This document shows positions 1 to 11,408 of a stretch of 64,000 nucleotides of DNA, in pieces. This DNA comes from Myxococcales bacterium. GTDB taxonomy: Bacteria > Myxococcota_A > Polyangia > Polyangiales > Ga0077539. Below the pieces are notes generated by a model. The model saw only the letters and a list, made by a program, of their open reading frames with translations. It had not been told where the DNA came from and ran no database searches. The stretch's first letter is position 1; every line of letters begins with the position of its first letter. Location of the stretch: assembly GCA_016792845.1 (NCBI GenBank), contig JAEUKH010000023.1, positions 1 to 64,000 on the forward strand. The letters run 5' to 3'. The position numbers were made by a program, and so were the translations under genes.

Positions 1-2219
1 CCGAGCAGGGTGTCGCCCAGGAGGTCGATCTGGGCGCGGGTGAGGCCCCAGTGCGCGAGGAGGTTCCACCCCGGGGCCTTGGCGGCCTCTTCGAGCCCGA
101 GGCGCTTGCAGAGGTCGGCGCCGAGGCCGAAGGCCGAAAACACGCCCTCGACGGTGAAGGCGCCCGGGAGCTGCCCCTCCAGCCGGGTGATGTCCTCGTT
201 GGTAAACCCATGGCCCTTCAGGTACTCCCGGTTGACCACCGGGGCGTTGAGGAAGGTGTTGGTGCCCACCACGTAGGCGAGAATCTCCGCGATCTGGGCC
301 TTGGAGTATCCCAGCCGCCCGAGGGCCCGCTCGACGCTCGCGTTGACGATCTTGAAGTACCCGCCCCCGGCGAGCTTCTTGAACTTCACCAGCGCGAAGT
401 CGGGCTCGATGCCCGTGGTGTCGCAATCCATCAAGAGGCCGATGGTGCCCGTGGGCGCGAGCACCGTGGCCTGCGCGTTGCGGTAGCCGAAGCGCTCGCC
501 GAGGGCGACGGCCTCGTCCCAGTCTTCGCGGGCCGCGCGGAGCATCTCGCTCGGCGCCGCGCCGTCGATGGCGTAGGCCGCGTCGCGGTGCTTGCGCATC
601 ACCCGCAGCATCGGCTCGCGGTTCTTGGCGAAGCCCGCGAAGGGGCCCTTCTTGGCCGCGACCTCGGCCGAGACGCGGTACGCCTGGCCGGTCAGCACCG
701 CCGTGAGCGAGGCCGCGATGGCGCGCCCCGCGTCGCTGTCGTACCCGATGCCGAGCACCATCAAGAGGGTGCCGAGGTTGGCGTACCCGAGCCCCAAGGG
801 CCGGTAATCGTGCGAGTTCTGCGCGATGGTGCGGGTCGGATACGACGAGTAATCAACCAAGATCTCTTGCGCGAGGAAGAACACCCGCGCCGCGTGCCGG
901 TACCCCTCAATGTCAAAGCTCAACGACCCGTCAGCCTTCTCAACAAGGAACTTGGTGAGGTTCAAGCTTGAGAGGTTGCAGGCCGTGTCATCGAGAAACA
1001 TGTACTCTGAGCACGGGTTCGAGGCGTTGATGCGCCCTGAATTGGGGCAGGTGTGCCAGTCGTTGATGGTGCTGTCGTACTGGAGCCCCGGGTCGGCGCA
1101 GGCCCAGGCGGCCTCGGCGATCTTCTGCCAGAGCGTGCGGGCCTTGAGGGTGTCGACCACCTTGCCCGTGGTGCGCGCGCGGGTCTGCCAGTCGCCGTCT
1201 TTCTCAAGCGCTTGCATGAAGGCGTCGGTCACGCGGATCGAGTTGTTCGAGTTCTGACCCGACACCGTGTGATAGGCTTCGCCGTTGAAATCACTGGGGT
1301 ATCCGGCGGCGATGAGGGCGTGGGCCTTCTTCTCTTCGCGCTGCTTCCATTCAATGAAGTCGACGATCTCGGGGTGGTCGAGGTCGAGGCACACCATCTT
1401 GGCGGCGCGGCGGGTGGTGCCGCCCGACTTGGTGCTCCCCGCGGCGCGGTCGAAGACCTCAAGGAAGCTCATCAAGCCCGACGAGGTGCCGCCGCCCGAG
1501 AGCTTCTCTTGCTTGCCCCTGAGGTTCGAGAAATTTGACCCCGTGCCCGAGCCGTATTTGAAGAGCCGCGCCTCGTTCTTCAAGAGATCGAAGATGCCCA
1601 TGAGGTCATCGCCGACCGACTGAATGAAGCACGCCGAGCACTGCGGGCTCTCGTACGCGTTGGCGGTCTCGCCGACGGCGCCGCGGGCCTCGCTCCAGGC
1701 CCAGTTGCCGCCCTGACCCGCGATGCCGTACCGCTGAAACAACCCGCAGTTGAACCAGACCGGCGAGTTGAAGGCGCCATACTGGTGAATCAACATGAAT
1801 GACAGCTCGGCCTCGAAGGTGTCGGCCTCGCCCGCGCTGTGGAAATACCCGCGGCTCTCGCCGGCCTCGCGGATGGTGCGGGCGACCCGGTAGACCAGCT
1901 GCCGCGCCGAGGTCTCGCCCTTCTTCGGGTCGCCGTCGATCCCCGCGCGCCGAAAGTACTTCGACACCGCGATGTCGGTCGCGAGCTGCGACCACCCCGC
2001 GGGGATCTCCGCACCGTGGCACGCGAAGACCACCGAGCCGTCGGGGTTGGCGATCACCGCGTCGCGGCGCGCGTACTGCACCTGATCGAGCGGGTCGACG
2101 CCCGCGGTGGTGTAACGCCGCGCGACGAGCTTGCTCACGGCCGGAGCGCCCTTGGCGGCTTTCACCTTCGCGGCGGTCTTGGCGTTGTTCTTCCCGTAGG
2201 TCGGTCCGTCGATGCTCAC
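1..2219 (-). CDS. nrdJ: Adenosylcobalamin-dependent (class II) ribonucleotide reductase, C-terminus cut off by window edge
   Basis: Reduces ribonucleotides to deoxyribonucleotides using a B12-derived radical, so it works with or without oxygen. About 739 residues are visible. The start GTG at 2219 follows a GAGGGAG ribosome site. Motifs seen include SPVWFNCG near residue 150 (first redox Cys), KYGSGTGSNFSNLRG, NPCSEYMFLDDTACNLSSLN (radical-site Cys in the NPCSE segment) and LAPTGTIGLLMDCDTTG. These match class II NrdJ rather than class I NrdA. The C-terminal part, including the shuttle cysteines usual for the family, lies beyond position 1. No cobalamin riboswitch (B12 box) or NrdR box is apparent upstream. 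Identity is firm; full length is unknown. Confidence 0.93.
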   Translation of the reverse strand, partial: MSIDGPTYGKNNAKTAAKVKAAKGAPAVSKLVARRYTTAGVDPLDQVQYARRDAVIANPDGSVVFACHGAEIPAGWSQLATDIAVSKYFRRAGIDGDPKKGETSARQLVYRVARTIREAGESRGYFHSAGEADTFEAELSFMLIHQYGAFNSPVWFNCGLFQRYGIAGQGGNWAWSEARGAVGETANAYESPQCSACFIQSVGDDLMGIFDLLKNEARLFKYGSGTGSNFSNLRGKQEKLSGGGTSSGLMSFLEVFDRAAGSTKSGGTTRRAAKMVCLDLDHPEIVDFIEWKQREEKKAHALIAAGYPSDFNGEAYHTVSGQNSNNSIRVTDAFMQALEKDGDWQTRARTTGKVVDTLKARTLWQKIAEAAWACADPGLQYDSTINDWHTCPNSGRINASNPCSEYMFLDDTACNLSSLNLTKFLVEKADGSLSFDIEGYRHAARVFFLAQEILVDYSSYPTRTIAQNSHDYRPLGLGYANLGTLLMVLGIGYDSDAGRAIAASLTAVLTGQAYRVSAEVAAKKGPFAGFAKNREPMLRVMRKHRDAAYAIDGAAPSEMLRAAREDWDEAVALGERFGYRNAQATVLAPTGTIGLLMDCDTTGIEPDFALVKFKKLAGGGYFKIVNASVERALGRLGYSKAQIAEILAYVVGTNTFLNAPVVNREYLKGHGFTNEDITRLEGQLPGAFTVEGVFSAFGLGADLCKRLGLEEAAKAPGWNLLAHWGLTRAQIDLLGDTLL

Positions 2220-2536
2220 TGGGTCCACTCCCTCGATAGGTCGGTTGGTGGGTTCGGTGGTGCGATCACCACGGCCTTCACCTATGCGACTGCCCTTCGG
2301 CGCGATCAAATTGAGGCCACCGTGTGTCACCCCGCGGTCGCCGCGAGGGGGCCCAAAAGCCCGACGAAATGGCGCAGCCCCACCTCACAACGACCCGGCC
2401 CGGCCCGCCAGTTTCTGGCAACGAAGACCCGGCCCGCGCGTGTTTTCAGCCCTAACTCCCATGGCGACGCGCGCGGTGATTCCGTCAACTCCGGAGCTCC
2501 TGGCGCGAACGATTCGTTGCGAGGGGCCCTCGGGCT
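2220..2536. other. Divergent intergenic region, nrdJ / ABC operon
   Basis: A 317-base gap between two divergent genes. It must hold both promoters, but I see no convincing -35/-10 pair, riboswitch or long hairpin. GAGGGG at 2521-2526 probably serves as ribosome site for the ABC gene. Confidence 0.4.
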
Positions 2537-3463
2537 GTGGGAGCTTCGGCCACCGTGCAGGTTCGGGTGACCAATGTGGCGCGTCGTTACGAGGGCGTGA
2601 CGGCGCTTGATGGAGTGAGCCTCGCGATCCCGCCGGGGCGCACGGCGCTCCTCGGGCCTAACGGCGCGGGCAAGAGCACGCTCTTGAAGATCCTCTTGGG
2701 GCTCGTCAAGCCGACCGAGGGGCGGGTCGAAGTATTGGGGCACGACCCCCAACGCGACCCCCTCGCGGTGCGCCTTCGGGTGGGCTACATGCCCGAAGAC
2801 GACGCCCACCTGCCTGACATGAACGCGGTCGAGCTCTGCGCGTACGGCGCCGAGCTGGCGGGGTTGCCGCCCGCTGAGGCCATCGAGCGGGCCCACGCGG
2901 CGCTCTTTTATGTGGGCATCGACGACAAGCGGTACCTCCCGGTGGAGAGCTATTCGACCGGGCTGCGCCAGCGGGCCAAGCTCGCCGCGGCGATCGTGCA
3001 CGACCCCGATTTGCTCTTCCTCGATGAGCCGACCAACGGGCTCGACCCGCAGGCGCGCGAAGAGATGCTCTCGCTGGTGTACGACCTGAAAGACCGCCGC
3101 GGCTGCGACGTGGTGCTCTCGACGCACCTCTTGTCAGACGTCGAGCGGGTCTGCTCGCATGTGATCGTGCTCGGGGCGGGCAAGGTCTTGGCCGATGCGC
3201 CCCTGAAATCGCTGATCGAACACGACGACCCGGCCTACGAGCTGCGCATCAAGGGCGACCGCGCGCGCTTCGTCGAGGCGCTGAAGGCGAAGGGCTGCGC
3301 GCTGCAAGAGGGCGGCCCGGGGCCGACGCTCATGGTGGTGCCGCCCGCGCTGGGTGACCCGAGCGCCATCTGGGAGGCCGCGGTGGCCTCAGACACGCAG
3401 GTGCGCTCGCTGGTGCCGCGGCGTCACTCACTCGATGAAGCGTTTTTGAAGCTCCTGCGGTGA
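2537..3463 (+). CDS. ABC transporter ATP-binding protein (ABC-2 exporter type), first of two
   Basis: Nucleotide-binding subunit that powers an ABC-2 type exporter. 308 residues. The Walker A GPNGAGKS is near residue 40, the signature is the variant YSTGLRQRAKLA, and Walker B/D-loop is LLFLDEPTNGLD; STHLLSDVERVC carries the switch His. The C-terminal 80 residues are the regulatory tail common in CcmA/NatA-like ATPases. GTG 2537 was chosen because GAGGGG lies 10 bases upstream; GTG 2555 is an alternative. It is the first gene of a tight four-gene operon, with the permease starting 13 bases after its stop. The substrate cannot be told from sequence. Confidence 0.9.
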   Translation: MGASATVQVRVTNVARRYEGVTALDGVSLAIPPGRTALLGPNGAGKSTLLKILLGLVKPTEGRVEVLGHDPQRDPLAVRLRVGYMPEDDAHLPDMNAVELCAYGAELAGLPPAEAIERAHAALFYVGIDDKRYLPVESYSTGLRQRAKLAAAIVHDPDLLFLDEPTNGLDPQAREEMLSLVYDLKDRRGCDVVLSTHLLSDVERVCSHVIVLGAGKVLADAPLKSLIEHDDPAYELRIKGDRARFVEALKAKGCALQEGGPGPTLMVVPPALGDPSAIWEAAVASDTQVRSLVPRRHSLDEAFLKLLR

Positions 3464-3476
3464 AAGAGAGCCTGCG

Positions 3477-4382
3477 ATGAATGGTGATTCAGTCGCCAAG
3501 CCCGGCGCGCCGACGGGCTCGGTCTACGACCTCTCGTACAAGCGCTACACGGGCGGCCGGCGGTCACCCGCGTGGCGCATCGGGGTCATCGCCCGGTACG
3601 CGCTCGTGGCCCAATGGAAGCGCCGCGGCGTCAAGGTCGCCCTGGGCCTCGGGGGGCTCCTCTTGGCGGGGTTTTCGGTCTTCGCGGGGGCCAAATGGGC
3701 GGCGACCCGGGCGTTCCAGGCGCAGGGCGCGGGCGCGCTGGTGGCCGAGCTCTCGAACCCCAACCACGACGTGGCCTTGATGGCCTTGCGGGCGCAGTGG
3801 CTCCCGACGGTGTTTCTGGTGATGTTCGCCGGGGCCGGGGCCATCGCCAACGACCTCAAGGCGGGGGCGTTTCAGTTTCATTTCGCGCGCCCCGTGCAGG
3901 TGGGGCACTACCTGGTGGGGCGGCTCCTCGGCGCGGTGGGGTGGGCCTCGCTCTTGTCGCTGGTGACCTTGACGCTCCTGGCGGCGCTGCGGGTCGCCAC
4001 CGGGGGCGACGTCGCGGGCGTGCTCGGGGCCTTCGCCGCGGGGTGTGTGGGGGTGCTTCTGCGCTTGCTGGCGCTCGCGGGGGTGGCCCTCGGGGCGTCG
4101 AGCATGACCCGGAGGCAGGGCCTCGCGCAGACGGTGTACCTCGGCCTCGTGGGGGGCACCACCATCGTCGCCACGGGCCTCTCAGACGCCCGCGACGGCG
4201 CCGTGTGGAACGCCCTCTCGGTGGTCGGCGCCTCGACCTCGGCCACGGCGACGCTGCTCGGCACGAGCGGCCTCGAAGGCGTCGCGCGGCTCGCGCCCTT
4301 CGGCAGCAGCCTGGCGTGGGGGGCCGCGGGCCTCTTGTTGGCATGGAGGCGCCTCCGCGGCGCCGAGGTGATGCGCGGATGA
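3477..4382 (+). CDS. ABC-2 type transporter permease, first of two
   Basis: Integral membrane subunit, 301 residues. A hydrophilic N-terminus with VYDLSYKRYTG, a motif common at the start of ABC-2 permeases that pair with CcmA-like ATPases, is followed by about six hydrophobic segments (for example VALGLGGLLLAGFSVFAGA and LPTVFLVMFAGAGAIANDL). It lies between the two ATPase genes; its stop overlaps the next start by the ATGA arrangement, which suggests translational coupling. Substrate unknown. Confidence 0.82.
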   Translation: MNGDSVAKPGAPTGSVYDLSYKRYTGGRRSPAWRIGVIARYALVAQWKRRGVKVALGLGGLLLAGFSVFAGAKWAATRAFQAQGAGALVAELSNPNHDVALMALRAQWLPTVFLVMFAGAGAIANDLKAGAFQFHFARPVQVGHYLVGRLLGAVGWASLLSLVTLTLLAALRVATGGDVAGVLGAFAAGCVGVLLRLLALAGVALGASSMTRRQGLAQTVYLGLVGGTTIVATGLSDARDGAVWNALSVVGASTSATATLLGTSGLEGVARLAPFGSSLAWGAAGLLLAWRRLRGAEVMRG

Positions 4383-5341
4383 ACGCCCCGACCATCGAGC
4401 TTGTCTCGGTCTCAAAGTGGTACGGCGAGGTGCTGGGCCTCCGCGACGTCTCGATCGCGCTGGGCCCCGGGGTGACGGGGCTCTTGGGCCCGAACGGCGC
4501 GGGCAAGAGCACGTTCTTGAAGTGCATCACGGGCGAGCTCCGACCCTCGCGGGGTGAGGTTCGGCTCTTGGGCCGTCGGGTGCCGTCGCTTGAGATGTAC
4601 CGCCAGCTCGGCTGCGCGCCCGAGATCGAGGTCTTCTTTGAAGAGCTGACGGCCCGCGAGTTCGTGGTCGCCCTCGGCGAAATGAGCGGTCTCTCTCGCA
4701 AAGACGCCGGGGCCCGGGCCGAGGTCGTCTTGCACGAGGTGGGCATGAGCCACGCCCTCGACCGCCCCATCGCGACCTACTCGAAGGGCATGCGCCAGCG
4801 CACCAAGCTCGCCCAGGCCCTCTTGCACGACCCGCCGGTGGTCTTGCTCGACGAGCCCATGACGGGCCTCGACCCAGTGGGGCGCGCGGCGATGCTCGAG
4901 ATGATCCAAAAGCTCGGCGCGCAAGGGCGCACGGTGCTGGTGTCGAGCCACATCCTCGATGAGGTCGAGAGCATGACCCACGCGATCGTGGTGCTCTATC
5001 AAGGGCAGCTCCTCGCGCAGGGCGACCTTTACGCCATTCGGGCGATGATCGACCGGCACCCGCACCGTCTGGTGATCGAGTGCGACAAGCCGCGGGTGTT
5101 GGCGCAGGCGCTCTCGCGCGAGCTCTCGGTGTCGTCGTTGCGCTTTCAGGGCGACGCGGTGCTCGAGGTCGAGACCCACGGGCCTGACGCGTGTTACGCC
5201 GCGGTGCCCGCGCTGGCGCTGCGCGAGGGCGTGAAGCTGCGGTCGCTGCGCTCGCCCGACGACAACCTCGGGGCGGTGTTCAAGTATCTCACCGAAGACC
5301 CGCGCAAGGTGCGGGCTGAGGCGCAAGGGGGCCCGCGATGA
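4379..5341 (+). CDS. ABC transporter ATP-binding protein, second of two
   Basis: 320 residues. Walker A GPNGAGKS near residue 37, signature YSKGMRQRTKLAQALLHDP, Walker B VVLLDEPMTGLDPVG, switch His in VSSHILDEVE, and a C-terminal regulatory region. ATG 4379 overlaps the upstream stop (ATGA) and its own stop overlaps the next ATG (ATGA at 5338-5341). It resembles the first ATPase in design but is clearly diverged, so the operon probably builds either one transporter with two different ATPases and permeases or two related transporters. Confidence 0.9.
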   Translation: MNAPTIELVSVSKWYGEVLGLRDVSIALGPGVTGLLGPNGAGKSTFLKCITGELRPSRGEVRLLGRRVPSLEMYRQLGCAPEIEVFFEELTAREFVVALGEMSGLSRKDAGARAEVVLHEVGMSHALDRPIATYSKGMRQRTKLAQALLHDPPVVLLDEPMTGLDPVGRAAMLEMIQKLGAQGRTVLVSSHILDEVESMTHAIVVLYQGQLLAQGDLYAIRAMIDRHPHRLVIECDKPRVLAQALSRELSVSSLRFQGDAVLEVETHGPDACYAAVPALALREGVKLRSLRSPDDNLGAVFKYLTEDPRKVRAEAQGGPR

Positions 5342-6060
5342 GCGCGATGACCGTGGCGAGGGTCGAGGTGACCCGGGCGCTCCGCCGTTCGAGCAGCGCG
5401 GGGGTGTGGGCGGTGGGGCTCATCCCGTCGGCGGTGGGCCTGGTGACCGCCCTGCGCGGGGGCTCGATGTTGGGCACCGCGGCGGTGCTGCTGGTGAAGC
5501 TGATCGCGCCGCTCAGCGCCGTGGCCTTGGTGGCGAGCCCTGTGGGCGAGGGCTACGAGAGCCGCACGGTGCTCTACTGGTTTTTGCGCCCGGTGCCGCG
5601 GTCGCGGGTCGTGTTGGGCGCCTTCATGGGCTACGCCTCGCTGGTGGCGGTGGGGTTGTTCCTGAGCGGCGCGGTGTTCGCGCTGATTCATGCGACCGCG
5701 GGGCACGGCGCGGTGTCGACCTTGGCGACGATCCCCCTGGCCCTGGCCTTCGAGGGCGCGGCGCTGACGGCCATGGTGCTCGGGCTCGCGACCCTCTTCC
5801 CGAAGTGGCCTGTGGCCGCCTCGGCGGGGCTCCTGACCCTGACCGAAGCGGTCTTGCCGGTGATGCTCGGGCAAGCGCACCTGCTCTCGGTGTCGTGGCA
5901 CATCTCGCACCTCATGGGCCTCGACCTCGGCACCGAAGACGCGCTGCTCGGCACCGTGCCCCAGGTCAGCGCTCCCGTCTCGGTGATCGCGGTGCTGCTC
6001 TTCGCTGCGCTCCCGGTGGCCGCCGCGGTGCTGAACGTCGAAGACCGCGAGCTTCAGTAG
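5338..6060 (+). CDS. ABC-2 type transporter permease, second of two
   Basis: 240 residues with about six hydrophobic segments; last gene of the ABC operon. The region YESRTVLYWFLRPVPRSRVVLG resembles the cytoplasmic segment after the first membrane helices of ABC-2 permeases. It lacks the YDLSYKRY N-terminus of the first permease and is shorter. Its 3' end overlaps the convergent lipoprotein gene by 7 bases. Annotation rests mainly on hydrophobicity and operon position. Confidence 0.72.
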   Translation: MSAMTVARVEVTRALRRSSSAGVWAVGLIPSAVGLVTALRGGSMLGTAAVLLVKLIAPLSAVALVASPVGEGYESRTVLYWFLRPVPRSRVVLGAFMGYASLVAVGLFLSGAVFALIHATAGHGAVSTLATIPLALAFEGAALTAMVLGLATLFPKWPVAASAGLLTLTEAVLPVMLGQAHLLSVSWHISHLMGLDLGTEDALLGTVPQVSAPVSVIAVLLFAALPVAAAVLNVEDRELQ

Positions 6061-7676
6061 GCCGTTCGGGCGAGGGTCTCGCGGTCGAGGGTCAGCGCCC
6101 GCGGAGGCCCCTCGGCCGCGGCGTTCGCTTCAACGCTGGCCTTCACGAAGTGCGTCGAGATCACCATCGCGATCACCGCGTCGCTCTCGAAGGCCAGGGC
6201 GCGCACCGTGCCGCGCGCGATGGCCCCGCCCGGCGGGTTGACCAGGCTCAAGGTGCCCAAGCGCTGGTCAGAGAGCCACACATCGAAGCCGTTCGAGAAC
6301 AGCACCCGCGCGCCCGAGGGGCTCACCGTGAGGCCCGGCGCGAACGACCCCGTCGCGGCCTCGGGGCTCACCCGGCGGTGGCCGCGCGCGCACTCGCCCG
6401 AGAGCGATTGTGAATACGCTCGGCCCCCGCGGGTGAAGACCAGCCGCGCCCCCTCGGGTTCGGGCACGAGCGCCACGGCCCGCGGCGGCGCGGGGTCGAA
6501 GGCCAGGCTCGCCGCGCTCGTACACGCATAGAGCGGCCCGTCGTCGCGGGTGAGGCGCAGCTCGCAGCGCCGGCCGGCCGCGGTGTAGCGCACCCGGTCT
6601 TCTGCGCAAGATCTTGAAATCTCTTGAAATTGAAGGTCACCCAGGGTGAACGGGTCGACCCCCGCGTCGGGGCCCTGGGCCCGCCCGCGGTGGCGCCTGA
6701 CCCTTGGCGCGGTGCGCAGCACCACGCGCTCGCCCTCAAGCACGAGCTGCGCGTGGGCGTGCGGGTCGGCCACGCTGTCTTCCTGAACCGTCACCGTCAT
6801 CGCGCGCGCCAGAGGCTCGCTCACCGTCGCGTCAAAGCTCGCCGCCTCGGTCGGACACCCCGTAAACGGGTGCCCGCTCGCCGCCCGCCACACCAGCGGC
6901 CAGTTGCCCTGCGCGTCGATCGCCAGCGCGCCGCTCCGCACCGCCGTGTCGCCCACCCGCGCGCAGTGATGCACCATGCTGCCGAGCAGCGTGTCGAGCC
7001 CGGGGCCCCCCACCAGATCAACCACGTCGACGGTGTCTTGGGTGGCGCCGTTGACGTCGAGGGTGCTGCGCACCATCAGCCCAGGGCCGAACTCTGAGAA
7101 GCTCACCCCAACGAGCCGTACCGCCGGCGGCCCGAGCGGGCTCTGGTAGAGGTCTCGAAACCCCAGGAGCCGCCCCGCCCCCACCCCAAGCGCCGCGTCG
7201 CTCGGGCTCTCCTCTGCGAGCGCGTCGGTGGCGTACCGGGCCACCCAGGCGATGCGCACCGGGCCGTGCCCGTCGCCGCCCTCAAGCAACGCCTCGGTCA
7301 CCCCAGGGCAAGGCCGCGCGGGGTCTTGGGCCCTGCACGTCGTCGTGCGCGTGTACCGCACCGCCACCAGCGCGTCGAAGGTGCCGTCGCCGTCAAGGTC
7401 AGGCGCGTCTTCGAAGCGACCCACGACGTCTTGCTGCGCGTACCCCAACACCGCAAGACGCCGCCAAGGGCCGCGGGTGTGACGCGCCACCGCCGACACG
7501 TCGCGGGGCACGTCGACCGGTGTGACGTCAATGTTGACACTGTCAACATCGCCCGCGTCGCGCGCCGAGAGGCTGACCACGGTGGCGGGGCGGTCGACGG
7601 CGGCGTCGCGTCGGGGCGCGCTCCGGTGGCACCCCGCGAAGGCGAGGGCGAGCCCAGCGGCGCGGGCCGAGCGCAT
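6054..7676 (-). CDS. Putative lipoprotein of unknown function
   Basis: 540 residues. The N-terminus is a lipoprotein signal with lipobox LAFAGC (Cys at residue 15), then an Asp-rich flexible linker. The remainder looks beta-rich, with FG-GAP-like phrasing (DLDGDGTFDALVAVRYTRT) and a C-terminal stretch resembling WD/PD40-type beta-propeller blades (SGARVLFSNGFDVWLSD). I do not recognise a family. Its start overlaps the stop of the upstream flavin reductase gene by one base, so the two are probably co-transcribed. The linker codons contain a perfect 19-bp palindrome at 7531-7549 (listed separately). Confidence 0.75.
   Translation of the reverse strand: MRSARAAGLALAFAGCHRSAPRRDAAVDRPATVVSLSARDAGDVDSVNIDVTPVDVPRDVSAVARHTRGPWRRLAVLGYAQQDVVGRFEDAPDLDGDGTFDALVAVRYTRTTTCRAQDPARPCPGVTEALLEGGDGHGPVRIAWVARYATDALAEESPSDAALGVGAGRLLGFRDLYQSPLGPPAVRLVGVSFSEFGPGLMVRSTLDVNGATQDTVDVVDLVGGPGLDTLLGSMVHHCARVGDTAVRSGALAIDAQGNWPLVWRAASGHPFTGCPTEAASFDATVSEPLARAMTVTVQEDSVADPHAHAQLVLEGERVVLRTAPRVRRHRGRAQGPDAGVDPFTLGDLQFQEISRSCAEDRVRYTAAGRRCELRLTRDDGPLYACTSAASLAFDPAPPRAVALVPEPEGARLVFTRGGRAYSQSLSGECARGHRRVSPEAATGSFAPGLTVSPSGARVLFSNGFDVWLSDQRLGTLSLVNPPGGAIARGTVRALAFESDAVIAMVISTHFVKASVEANAAAEGPPRALTLDRETLARTAY
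7531..7549. repeat. Perfect 19-bp palindrome inside the lipoprotein gene
   Basis: Arms ATGTTGACA and TGTCAACAT around a single central C. It lies in codons for the disordered linker just after the lipobox. A closely similar sequence occurs at 40941-40961. It is strikingly A/T-rich for this genome. Confidence 0.85.
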
Positions 7677-8386
7677 CAGTCAAACCGCTCGGTGTGGATG
7701 CACTCGCGGCCGAAGCCGAGGGTGTCTTTGAGCGTGCTGCGTACGGCTTTGATCATCGGGCTGAGACCGCAGACGTAGACATCGCACGGTGCGCCGACGG
7801 CCTCGACGAGCCGCGCGAGGTGCGTCTGGACGTATCCGCTCAGGCCCGACCAGGCGGGCGACGGACGCGAGAGCGTGGCCTCGTACGCGAAGTGCGGGTG
7901 CGCCGCCGCGAGGGCCGCAAACTCGTCGGCGAAGATGCGGTCGGCCTCGGTGCGCACGCCGTGAAGCAGCCGCACCGGCAGCCCCCCGTGCCCGCCCCCG
8001 ACGACCTGCTGGAGCATCGCCCGGAGCGGCGTCACCCCCGTGCCCGTGCCCACGAAGATCACCGGGCGCGTGAGCGCCTCGGGCAGGGTGAAGAAGCCCA
8101 TCGGAGGCCCCGACTCAAGCGAAGCGCCGACCGGGAGGGCGTGTAAAAAATGGCTCCCCGGGCCGTCTTCGACCAGGGTGACGGCGAACTCGACGAAGCC
8201 CTCGGGGCAGGGGCGCGACGCGATCGAGTACGAGCGCGCGATGCCCCCCTCGGTGGGGAGCTTCAGCGACACGAACTGCCCCGGCTGCCAGACCATTGGG
8301 CGTTGCGCGACAAAGCGGAGCCAGCGCACGTTGTGCGAGAGCATCGCGGCCGATTCGAGGGTGAGCGTGGTGGTGGGCGGCGCCAT
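7676..8386 (-). CDS. FAD/NAD(P)-binding oxidoreductase of the ferredoxin-NADP reductase family
   Basis: Probable electron-transfer flavoprotein moving electrons between NAD(P)H and a protein partner. 236 residues, the size of a minimal FNR module. The FAD site RSYSIAS is at residues 51-57; the phosphate loop GTGTGVTPLRAML is near 112-124; CGLSPMIKAVRSTL near the C-terminus is the usual nicotinamide-side Cys-Gly motif. No 2Fe-2S ferredoxin domain is fused. It lies directly upstream of the 540-residue lipoprotein gene (one-base overlap). Partner protein unknown. Confidence 0.85.
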   Translation of the reverse strand: MAPPTTTLTLESAAMLSHNVRWLRFVAQRPMVWQPGQFVSLKLPTEGGIARSYSIASRPCPEGFVEFAVTLVEDGPGSHFLHALPVGASLESGPPMGFFTLPEALTRPVIFVGTGTGVTPLRAMLQQVVGGGHGGLPVRLLHGVRTEADRIFADEFAALAAAHPHFAYEATLSRPSPAWSGLSGYVQTHLARLVEAVGAPCDVYVCGLSPMIKAVRSTLKDTLGFGRECIHTERFD

Positions 8387-8431
8387 CGGGCTGACGGTTC
8401 TACCCGACTGTGCGGCGACCGCCAGAGGAGA

Positions 8432-9070
8432 TCAGAAGTCGATGAAGCTGTCGGCCCAGCTCAGCGGCAGGTTGCGCGCCGCGCCGATGCGCGCGAGGGC
8501 CTTGTGGGCGCTCGAAAGCGAGCGATCGGCGGTCTCGGCCCAGGCTTGCTCGCGGGCGCTGTGGCGGCCGAGGTCGGCCAGGGCGTCGGCCCGGTCGGCG
8601 AGGGCGGCGTTGCCGAGCTTGAGCCCCCCGCGGAGGCTCTCGGTGTGCGCCTTGAGCTTCTCGGGGGCGTCGCCCGCGTCGAGGGTGGCCACGATCAGGG
8701 TGACCTCGGGCAGCTCGGCGTCGAGGCCCATCGCGATGATCTCTTCGTGAGGCTCGGGGAAGTACTTCGCGTAGGTCTCGTGGGCGGTGTTGCCGTCGAC
8801 CAGCGCGAGCACGTCGCGGGCGAAGGCGTCGATCGCCGCGTCGAGCCGCGCGTCGGCGACGTGGGCGTGGGCCGAGGCGCGGATCACCGCGCGGCGAAGG
8901 GTGCGGCCGTCAGCCTGGATCGACTCCCACTCGCGCAAGAGCACCCCGAGGCGCTCTGCGAGCTTGTAGAGCTCGCCGTCATTCGGGTCGGCTGCGAGGG
9001 CCTCGACGGTGAACGCTACCGACTCGTACGCTGACTCAGAACTGCCGTCGGCCTGCTGAAAAAACGACAT
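8432..9070 (-). CDS. Hypothetical helical protein
   Basis: 212 residues, acidic and Ala/Leu-rich, predicted mostly alpha-helical. No signal peptide, membrane segment or recognised motif. ATG 9070 was chosen because GGAGG lies 9 bases upstream (GGGAGGCGCAGAGTC before ATG); a longer frame exists but lacks a site. It is downstream of and on the same strand as the Ser/Thr kinase gene, with a 109-base gap. Function not assigned. Confidence 0.7.
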   Translation of the reverse strand: MSFFQQADGSSESAYESVAFTVEALAADPNDGELYKLAERLGVLLREWESIQADGRTLRRAVIRASAHAHVADARLDAAIDAFARDVLALVDGNTAHETYAKYFPEPHEEIIAMGLDAELPEVTLIVATLDAGDAPEKLKAHTESLRGGLKLGNAALADRADALADLGRHSAREQAWAETADRSLSSAHKALARIGAARNLPLSWADSFIDF

Positions 9071-9179
9071 GACTCTCTGCGCCTCCCGGCGGCACCCTTG
9101 GGGCGGGTCACCAGACCCACCCGGCGCCGCGACGCGGTACGCTCGCACACTCGTCTTGCCCCGAGAAGCGAGAAGCGCC

Positions 9180-11372
<2,193 letters not shown>

Positions 11373-11408
11373 GGTGACCCTTTACGTCACCTGCGATACG
11401 ATCGACGG

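Noticed and set aside
2220..2536. Cobalamin riboswitch upstream of nrdJ
   Set aside because: No B12-box sequence or long paired leader could be found on the minus strand.
3572..4378. Upstream extension of the second ABC ATPase (589-residue frame)
   Set aside because: Overlaps the permease in another frame and is Gly/Arg-rich; the ATPase starts at 4379 with an ATGA overlap.
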